In this document: piece after piece, positions 55,859 to 64,000 of the stretch
Numbering within the stretch: the first letter of the stretch is position 1
Layout of the letters: each line of letters opens with the position of its first letter
DNA from: Rhizomys pruinosus
Taxonomy: Eukaryota > Chordata > Mammalia > Rodentia > Spalacidae
Reading direction: 5' to 3'
Assembly: GCA_009823505.1 (NCBI GenBank)
Contig: VZQC01010551.1
Location: forward strand, 1,425,918-1,489,917
Length of the DNA: 64,000 nucleotides
Position numbers and translations under genes: made by a program
Notes under the pieces: model-generated
The model's database searches: none
What the model saw: only the letters and a program-made list of their open reading frames with translations
What the model was told of the DNA's origin: nothing

Positions 55859-57851
55859 CACAGGACACAGATCTTAAAAGAACAATCAAAGAAATCAATG
55901 ACCTGAAGGGAGAGAATGACCAACTCTGGAAGGAAATGGAAACACTGAAAAAAATCTCTGGCTGAAATGAAAAAGGAAACTGAAAAACTAAAAGGGGAGA
56001 ATGATCAACTCTGAAAGTAAATGGAAATACTAAAGGAATCTCAGGCTGAAATGAAGAAGGAAATCTAACACTCATCCAGTCAACAGGAAAGGGCAAGAGA
56101 AAACCTCCGTAACAGAATGGATGAAGCAGAAATTAGAATATCAACCCTAGAAGATAATGTGGAAGAACTGAAGAGCTCAAGCAAAGACCATGAAAAATTA
56201 AAAACAAAAATAAAAACAAACACAGGAGTGGAATAATCACGAAATGTGGGACACCATGAAGAGACTACACCTCCACATCATAGGTATAGAGGAAGGAGAA
56301 GAATCCCAGGACAATGGTATGGACCAGATCCTCAACAGAATTACAGAAGAAAATTTCCCAAAACTGAAAAAAGACACATCCACACAAATACAAGAAGCAC
56401 ATAGAACACCAAATGACAAGACCAGAAAAGAAACTCCCCACACCACATCATAATCAAACTCTAGATGCTCAAAACAAAGAGAGAATACTGAAAGCCACAA
56501 GAGAAAAACAACAAGTTACATATAAAGGAAAACCCATCAGAATTACAGTTGACTTTTCAACACAAGCGATGAAAGCCAGAAGAGCTTGGACCAAAGCATT
56601 TGCAGTAACTAAAGGACTACAGATACCAACCCAGTTTACTCTACCCAGCAAAAATGTCAATTATAATCAAAGGAGAAAGGAAAATATTCCATGATATGAA
56701 CAAGATGAAAGAATACATGTCTAGAAATCCAACCCTCCAGAAAATACTTGAAGCAGTCCAGAGGACAGAGGAAAGGAGCAGCTATCCCCAAGCAGCAAGA
56801 GAGAGTAATTAATGAAGGTATAAACCCAGAAATACAAACAGACCAAAAATGCAAACGGAAAATAAACTGAAGGGAAGCAATATACATCTCTCAATATTAA
56901 CTCTAAATATTAATGGTCTATACTCCCCAGTCAAGAGACACATACTGGGAGAATTGATTAAGAAACTGAATCCATCTTTCTGCTGTCTACAAGACCTCAT
57001 TTTTAAGGACAAACACCATCTTAAGGTGAAAGGGTAGAAAAAATATTTAAAGGAAATGGCACCCAAAAGCAAGCAGGAGTTGATATTTTAATATCAGACA
57101 AAATAGACTTCAAAGTAAAATTAATCAGAAGAGATTTAGAGGGTCACTACATCCTTATCAAAGGATCAATCAATCATGAAGATCTCATAATCATAAATAT
57201 ATATGCACCAAACATTGGAGCACCAAAATTCATAAACACAATCCTGAAGGACTTCAAGACACAGATCAATCCTAGCACCCTATTAGTGGGAGACTTCAAT
57301 ACCCCACTGAGCTCACTGGACAGGTCAACTGGACAAAGAATAAACAGCGAGACATCTGAACTGAACAATACGATACACCAAACGGACCTAACAGACCAAA
57401 TATTCCACCCAAACACCAAAGAATATACTTTCTACTCAGCACCCCATGGAACAGTCTCCAAAATTGACCATATACTGGGATACAGAGCAAACCTCAGAAA
57501 ATATAAAAAAAATTGAAATAATTTCATGGAACTTATCAGATCATAGTGCAATAAAGCTTAATATCAACACCAGAAAGAGCCCTACTAGCCACAAGAACAT
57601 ATGGACACTAAACAACACACTACTGAATGGGTCAAAGGAGAAATAAAGAAAGAAAAGCATTCCTGGCAGCAATAAAGATGACATCATGACCTTTGCAGGT
57701 AAATGGAAGGAACTAGAAGATATTATGCTAAGTGAAGTAACACAGTCTCAGAGAAACAAATGAGGAATGGGAATGGTATTCCTCATTTGTGGATGCTAGC
57801 ACCAAATACCTAGTTGTAAGCCAAACTGAACAACATTAATGTTAGGTTTGT

Positions 57852-58070
57852 TTTTTTAATTTTATTTATTTTTTATGTGTACGAATGTACTGTCTGCATG
57901 TAGGTTTGTGCACCCATGTCCTGCAATTCTGCGGAGGTCATTAGAGGGTGTTGGATTCCCCAGGAACTGGAGTTAAAGAGAGTTTTCAGCTGCCATGTGG
58001 GTGCTGGGGATCGAACCCAGGTCCTCTGCAAGAGCAGTCGGTGCTCTTAACCGCTAGGCCTCTCCAGCCC
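57852..58070 (-). repeat. B2 SINE inside the L1 3' part
   Basis: Reverse-strand copy, single-copy form. Short flanks aatgtta on both sides. Confidence 0.94.
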
Positions 58071-58210
58071 AATGTTATATTTCTTTTTATCTGAAAGCAA
58101 CTGTGCTAACATACCACTTATATTCAGGTTTTGTAATTCTGGTATATGGGTAAAGGGTATATATGCATATTTTAGAGTAATATAAAATTAAAAGGGAAAA
58201 ATGTGGAAAA

Positions 58211-59112
58211 AAAGGAAATTATATAAGGAATAGAATCATGAAGCATTCTCTCAGACAAGAATTCCAGTCAGTAGAAAAAAAGAAAAAGAAAGAAAAAAAA
58301 AAAAAGAATTCCAGTCAGTCATTCAAATTTAGATTTCCCAGCCTTCTAATGATCTCCTAGTCATTTTTCTAGTCTTAAATCCCTCTGTACTTTACCTGTG
58401 GGGCATACCTGTTTTTGCTCTTATAGACCACCATTCTTCAGTAGAAAATACTTTAGTCAGATAAGATCAATCTTATATATTTTTTCAATAATTCCTTTAT
58501 TTCTCAGCCATTGGGGAATGTGTGAACTAGATTCTAACTATCTTTTCTGAAATTTTATTACATAAGCCCCATCTTTGAAATTAAATTTTACCCTCTTGTG
58601 ATCTGACCGATATTTTATTTCTTTCACACAATAAACAACAATAAATTTTCTAACCAACTGAAGCAATAAAAGCACCATAATTATGAAAACCTAACACTTA
58701 TAATTCATAACTTACTTTGAATTATATACTTTTTGGAGTATGTTTTTATCCTCCATGATCTTACTTATGAAGTGAATTGTTTTCCTCATTCTTAAATTTC
58801 TTATGTTAACCCCTGAGGCCCAATACCTCAGAATATGACTACATTTAGGGTCAGGGCCTTTAAGGAAGTGAGTATGTTGAAAGAACTGTACTGTTGGTCG
58901 TAAGCCATCTGCTCTGTTTCCTTACAAAAATAAATTTAGAGAACTCAAAATCCAGCAAGGATGGGTGTGCACTGAAGGAAGATGGTGTGAGCACACGGAT
59001 GACAGACATCTGTAAGAACAGAGATGCCTCAGAAGAAAAATGAATTTGCCGTCATGCTTGGACTTCCCATTTCTATATTCATGAGAAAAAAATTTCTCTC
59101 TCTCTTTTCTTT
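58211..59112. other. FAM185A intron, mostly unique sequence
   Basis: Apart from an A/G run near 58277-58305 I see no repeat. No FAM185A exon was found here. Confidence 0.45.
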
Positions 59113-59262
59113 TTTCCTTTGTATCCTTTTTGAGATGGTCTCCCTGTAGCTTCGGCTGGCCTGGAGCTTACTATGTAGACCAGGCTGGCCTTGATCTCAG
59201 AGATCCATCCTCTTCTGCCTACTGAGTGCTGGGACTAAAGTCATATACCACCATGACCAGCT
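59113..59262 (-). repeat. B1 SINE, diverged
   Basis: 'tttgagatggtctccctgtagc', 'gaccaggctggccttgatctc', 'taccaccatgaccagctc'. Confidence 0.88.
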
Positions 59263-59462
59263 CAATTTTTCTTAAGCAAATGGCACTAAGAAACAAGCAG
59301 GCATTGGATTCTAATATCTGACAAAATATACTTCAAATTAAAATTAATCAGACGACATGAAGAGGATCGGTTCATGCCGATCAAGGGAATAACTGACCAA
59401 GACACTACAATCATGAATATATATACGCCAAACTATGATCCACCCAATTTCATAAAAATGTA

Positions 59463-59582
59463 TGCACTTGGGAGGCAAAGACAGGCAGATCTCTATGAGT
59501 TCAAGGCCAGCCTGGTCTACAGAGTGAGTTCCAGGCCAGCTGGAGCTATAGGGAGACCCTGTCTCAAAAAAACCAAAAAACC
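59463..59582 (+). repeat. B1 SINE, 5'-truncated, inside L1
   Basis: 'cttgggaggcaaagacaggc' to 'gggagaccctgtctcaaaa', interrupting the endonuclease region. Confidence 0.93.
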
Positions 59583-60837
59583 AACCAACCAACAAACAAC
59601 AACAGCAACAAAACCGAAACACCAACAACTGTATTACAGGACTTTAAGACACAGATTAACCCCAACTCAATAATAACAGGTGAATTTAATACTCTACTAT
59701 CTCCAATAGACAGGTCAACTGGACAAAGTATAAACGGAGAGACATCTGAATTAAATAGTATCATACAATAAATGGACCTAGCAGACATCTACCAAATAGT
59801 CCACTCAAGCACGAAACAATAGTTTCTATTCAGCAACTCACAGAAATTTCTCTAAAACTGACTCCATAGTGGGGCACAAAACAAACCTCAACAAATATAA
59901 AACATTGAAATAATTCCATGCATTCTATCAGAACACAACAGAATAAAGCTTAAAATCAACAGCCAAAGAAGCTCTAGTAACTTGCATGAACTCATAGAGA
60001 TTAAACAACACATGCCTGAATCATGAATGGGGTCAAAGAAGAAATTAAAGAAGACACAAAAAGTATTACTGGAACTTAATTAAAATGTTAATACAATACA
60101 ATAAAACCTCTGGGACACTTTTAAAGTACCCTATGAGGGAAGTGCATAGCTCTAAGTGCCAACATTAAAAAAATAAGAAAGAGCACAAATAAATGACTTA
60201 AGGTTACAATATAAGACTCTGGACAGGCAAAAACAAACCAAATACAAACTCAGCAGATAAGAAGAAATAACAAAAATCAGAGCAGAAATTAATGAAATAG
60301 AAAGAAAGAAAACAAAGAATCAATGAATCTAAGAACTGGTTCTTTGAAAAGATAAACAGACACTTAGCCCAGTTAACAAAAACAAAGGAAAAAATCCAAA
60401 TTAACAAAATCAGAGATGAAAAGGGAAACATCATGACAGACACCAAAAATTCCAAAGGAATACTTTAATAACATATACTGTATTAAATTTGAAAACCTAA
60501 AAGAAATGGAAAATTCCTAAATTCATGAAATTACCAAAGCTAAACCAAGAAGAGATCAATAGTTTAAACAGACATAACAAATAAGGAAATTGAAACAGTA
60601 ATACCAAGCCTGCTAACTAAAAAAAAAAGCCTAGCCCCAATTCACATTAGAATTCTACCAGACCTTCAAAGAAGATCCTCAACCAATACTACTTATTCAA
60701 AAAGACAGAAACAGAGGAAGAACTCCCAAACTCCTTCTAATAAGCCAGTATTACTCTAATACTGAAATCAGGCAAAGACACAGAAAAAAAAAATGTAGGT
60801 TAATATGCCTAATGAACATAGATGTGAAATTTTTCTT

Positions 60838-61066
60838 TTTTTAAATTTTTTTATGTATTATTTTTTATGTGTATGAGTGTACTGTCTGCATGTAGGTTGG
60901 TGCACCCATGTCATGTAATGCTGTGGAGGTCAGAAGAGGGTGTCGGATTCCCCTGGAACTGGAGTTAAAGGCAGTTCTTAGCTGCCAATGTGGGTGCTGG
61001 GAGTTGAACCCAGGTCCTCTGCAAGAGCAGTCAGTGCTCTTAACTGCTGAGTCATCTCTCCAGCCC
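60838..61066 (-). repeat. B2 SINE inside L1
   Basis: Reverse-strand copy, single-copy form ('cctggaactggagttaaagg'). Confidence 0.94.
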
Positions 61067-61223
61067 CCAGATATGAAAATTTTCAACAAAATACTTGCAA
61101 TTGCATACAGACACACATCAAAGAGACTGTCCACTATGATCAATCACATGATCATCTATCTCAGACACAGAAAAGGCCTTTAATAGAATCCAACATTGCA
61201 TTCACGATAAAAGTCCTGGAGTT

Positions 61224-61466
61224 TGGGGCTGGAGAGATGGCCTAGTGGTTAAGAGCGCCGACCGCTCTTACAGAGGACCCGGGTTCGATCCCCAGCACCC
61301 ACATGGCGGCCAAGAACCGTCTGAAACTCCAATTCCAGGAGAACTCCAGTTCCAGGGGAATCCGACACCCTCTTCTGACCTCTGCGGCATTGCACGACAC
61401 GGGTGCACAAACCTACATGCAGACAGTACATATCACATACACATACAGAAAAAAAAAAAAAAAAAA
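61224..61466 (+). repeat. B2 SINE, internal-duplication subfamily, inside L1
   Basis: Forward full-length copy with intact A and B boxes and CpGs. Flanks aaaagtcctgg(a/g)gt repeat with one mismatch. Confidence 0.96.
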
Positions 61467-63060
61467 GTCCTGGGGTAATTGGACTAGATAGAAACACCTC
61501 AACATAATAAGTTGCCATTCAACAAACCCACAGCCAGCACTCTCCTAAATGGGAAAAACTTGAAACATTCCATTTAAAAGAGGAACAAGAAAAGGCCTGT
61601 CCACTATCTCCACTCCTCTTCAATATAGTCCTTAAAACTCTTAGCTAGAGCAATAAGACAAAGGAAGGAATAAAGATAGGTAGCTAATTAGAGAAACTAG
61701 ACGCGTCCATAAGTTTATTCCTTTATTTGTAGTATATAAATAATTATTATTTAAGTAAAGGCTATAAGTACTACTCAATAGTATATATATATATTACACA
61801 AGAGATGCCAAAAATTCTACCAGAAAACTTCAAGATGATCAACGCTTTCAGCAAAGTGGATGGTTACAAAATCAATCTATGAAAATCAGTAACCTTTCTA
61901 TACACAAATAACAAGCAATCAGAGAAAGAGTCCAGGGAAATAGCCTAAAAAAATATATCTAGCAATAAGTCTAACCAAAAACATTGAAGACCTATTCAAA
62001 GAAAACTTTAAATCTTTGAAGAGACTGAGGAAGACACAAGGAGATGGAAAGACTTCCTATGCTCATGGATTGGTAGAGTTAATATAGGACAATCCTACCA
62101 AAAGTAATTTATAGATTCAATGCAATCTCAGCCAAAATCCCCTTGACATGTTTCACAAAAGTATACAAATTCATATGGAAACACAAAAGACTCCAGATGG
62201 CCAAAACAATCCCAAGGACCAAGAGAAATGCCACGGAGATTACAATTCTAGACCTCAATCTATATTATAGAGCCATAGTCATAAATTCAATATGATTGAC
62301 TGGAAAACTTGTAGATCAATGTAACAAAATAAAAGACCCAAACATGAATGCACACAATTACAGCCACCTGATATTTGACAAAGGTGCCAAGAACACACAC
62401 TGAAGGAAAGATAGCATCTTTCAAAGTGGTGCTAGAAAAATTAGATCTCCACATGTACAGGAATGAAATTAGACACATACTTATCACCCTGCACAAAAGT
62501 TAACTCCAAATGAGTCCAAGTCCTCAATGTGAAGCCTAAAGTACTGAAACTATTAGAAGAAAATATGCTACCTATGGGTAGCACCCTATAAGATGTAGGT
62601 GCAAAAAAGGACTTTCTAAATTGGATATCAGTCACTCAGGAATTTAGGTCAACAATTGACAAGTTTCACCTCATTAAACTAAAAAGCTTGTGTACAACAA
62701 AAGAAACAACCAATTGAATGAATAGGAAGCCTACAGAATGGGAGAAAATCTTCAACAGCTATTTATTGGACAGAGGGTTAATGTCCAGAATGTGCAAAGA
62801 ACTCAAAAAACCAAAGAAAACAAATGATCCAATTAAAAATTGGGCTACAACTCTCAACAGACAGCTCTCGAAAGAGATAACAATGGTGAAGAAAGATGAA
62901 ATCATGAAATTTACAGGTAATTGGATGAAACTAGAAACTATTACATTAAGTGAAGTAACATAAGAAACAATTGGCATATGTTCTATTTGTGGACCTTAGT
63001 TCCAAATCCCTAAATGTCGGTATACATCCCAGTATAGCCACAAGAGGCAGGAAAATGGAA

Positions 63061-63769
63061 CTGAACCATGGGGATAAAGGGAAAGTAGGAATTCCAGAGA
63101 GAGGCTAGTAGGAGACTTAACTCTAAGTGATAGATCTTCAATGCAACCTCTACACTTAGGGCAAATGCATCTCTCAACTTTCACCAGAGAAGTTTCCTTA
63201 TGCAGCAGATGGTGATTAAGACCCACATGTAGCCAATGTGTAGAGAAGAGAAGGCCACAGACTGCTTACCCCTGAATAGGACAACTATTTCAAACCTCTG
63301 TTTCCTGCCAAGGCTCAGGGATCATTGTGAAAGAGAAGGAAAGACTAAGAGGCAGAGGGAGTGGATGACCATAATGAGACAGTCTTCCAAACAAGTGGTC
63401 AGTTATTCATATGAACTCACAGCAATAGTGACAGTATGCACAAGCCCCATGCAAGCTTAAACCAGGCAATCCCAGCATAGACTTGGGAAGTAGGTAAGAA
63501 ATCCCAACCCAACTTAAGGAATTTTTATCAACTGATAGATGCTGTGAGGGGGACAGTGTCTTACAGGCTGGGACTCTTCGTGGGCTCAGTAGATGGATCT
63601 GTACTGAAGGGACATTTGGGGATACAAATCATACTCTATGATCATATTATATATTTTAGAGAATTTATTAAATTGGGTGAGGGAGGTAGAGACAAGGGAG
63701 TGAATCTAAATGTCATCAAATTATATTGTATGAAAATTGCAAAAACACAATTAAAAATCAGACAGCAGC
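63061..63769 (+). other. FAM185A intron, unassigned (possibly L1 3'UTR)
   Basis: Follows the L1 C-terminal text and ends in 'acacaattaaaaatcag'. It may be an L1 3'UTR variant, but I cannot match it. No exon seen. Confidence 0.35.
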
Positions 63770-64000
63770 TGCACAAGAAATAAGATCGACAATTGACAAA
63801 TGGGACCTCATTAAACTCAACAGCTTCTGTACATCAAAAGAAACAATAAAGGAAGTAAAGAGAAAACCCACTGAGTGGGAAGAAACCTTTACTGCAGATA
63901 CATCTGACAAAGCATTAATTTCCAGAGTATACAAGCTACTCAAAAAACAAAGAAAAAAGAAAACAAATGAATCACTCAAAAGATGGAGCAAAGAGCTGAA
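63770..64000 (+). repeat. L1 ORF2 C-terminal segment, open at window edge
   Basis: 'agatcgacaattgacaaatggg', 'ttctgtacatcaaaagaaac', 'ccactgagtgggaag' are L1 ORF2 C-terminal landmarks. It continues beyond the window. Confidence 0.85.

Larger units (their letters stand above)
55255..58210 (+). repeat. L1 element with promoter monomers, ORF1 and ORF2 endonuclease, then 3'UTR
   Basis: It starts with three head-to-tail monomers of about 90 bp whose 'cttcagggacactgagg' motif begins at 55270, 55359 and 55453. A broken ORF1 follows: coiled coil (55900-56200), WDTMKRLHLHIIGIEEGEE, and the C-terminal domain (VTYKGKPIRITVDF). The ORF2 endonuclease follows from about 56870: LTLNINGLYSPVKRH, VGDFNTPLSSLDRSTGQ, YTFYSAPHGTVSKIDHILG, DHSAIKLNIN. 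At about 57650 it jumps to the L1 3' end, so reverse transcriptase is deleted. A B1 (55722-55858) and a B2 (57852-58070) are inserted. Confidence 0.9.
59270..63060 (+). repeat. L1 element, degenerate ORF2 and 3' part, with B1 and B2 insertions
   Basis: It enters in the ORF2 endonuclease (ILISDKIYFKLKLIRR near 59320; MNIYTPNYDPPNFIKM) and continues through reverse-transcriptase-region text (about 60100-61900) to the C-terminal end (KPTEWEKIFNSYLLDRGL, near 62730). All frames carry stops. Insertions: B1 59463-59582 (+), B2 60838-61066 (-), B2 61224-61466 (+). The right limit is approximate. Confidence 0.85.

Noticed and set aside
56244..57646. Several frames as possible host genes
   Set aside because: They are L1 ORF1 and ORF2 endonuclease pieces with stops and an internal deletion.
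1..64000. CRISPR arrays, prokaryotic operons, rRNA or free-standing tRNA genes
   Set aside because: None seen. tRNA-like boxes occur only inside B2-type SINEs, and short direct repeats are SINE target duplications or microsatellites.

Overview
This is a vertebrate nuclear window from a muroid rodent. It is dense in B1 (7SL-derived) and B2 (tRNA-derived) SINEs, rodent LINE-1, a class II endogenous retrovirus (ERV), and a few old mammalian repeats (MIR, MER5A-like). The commonest B2 form carries an internal duplication and a CpG-rich tail that I do not recognise from mouse or rat, so I infer a non-murine muroid and do not name a species. No bacterial-style genes, CRISPR arrays or rRNA genes are present. 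Almost all open frames of 60-150 codons are repeat shadows.

Two host genes can be identified, lying tail to tail. The 3' end of FBXL13 is on the + strand, with coding exons at 14147-14281, 19781-19944 and 25815-25980 (stop). The 3' end of FAM185A is on the - strand, with coding exons at 55059-55154, 49825-49959 and 30832-30944 (stop). All internal splice sites are GT/AG and the phases match across introns. The stop codons are about 4.85 kb apart. Upstream exons of both genes lie outside the window or were not found.

Region by region: 1-14146 is FBXL13 intron with an L1 3' end, L1 3'UTR pieces (one a clean insertion with 17-bp target-site duplications, TSDs), SINEs and a 240-bp TCC tract. 14147-25980 holds the FBXL13 exons, with a MER5A-like element and a reverse-strand L1 in the introns. 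25981-30831 is the intergenic or 3'UTR interval, with B2s and a possible solo LTR. 30945-49824 is the 19-kb last intron of FAM185A. It holds hAT-like DNA-transposon remnants, a 61-bp minisatellite and a reverse-strand L1 whose ORF1 is split by a 5.65-kb ERV. 49960-64000 is FAM185A intron dominated by sense-to-window L1s, one of which keeps 5'UTR promoter monomers and an endonuclease domain.

The most interesting object is the ERV at 40675-46329. It has paired 378/380-bp LTRs, betaretrovirus-like protease and integrase remnants, a 108-codon env frame with no surface subunit, and, between env and the 3' LTR, three copies of a motif pair that matches the constitutive RNA transport element (CTE) of type D retroviruses. 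Its middle is a near-perfect inverted duplication of about 1 kb per arm. The arms look identical in unique sequence although the LTRs differ by roughly 10%, and an N sits at the outer junction. This is either a very recent rearrangement or an assembly fold-back.
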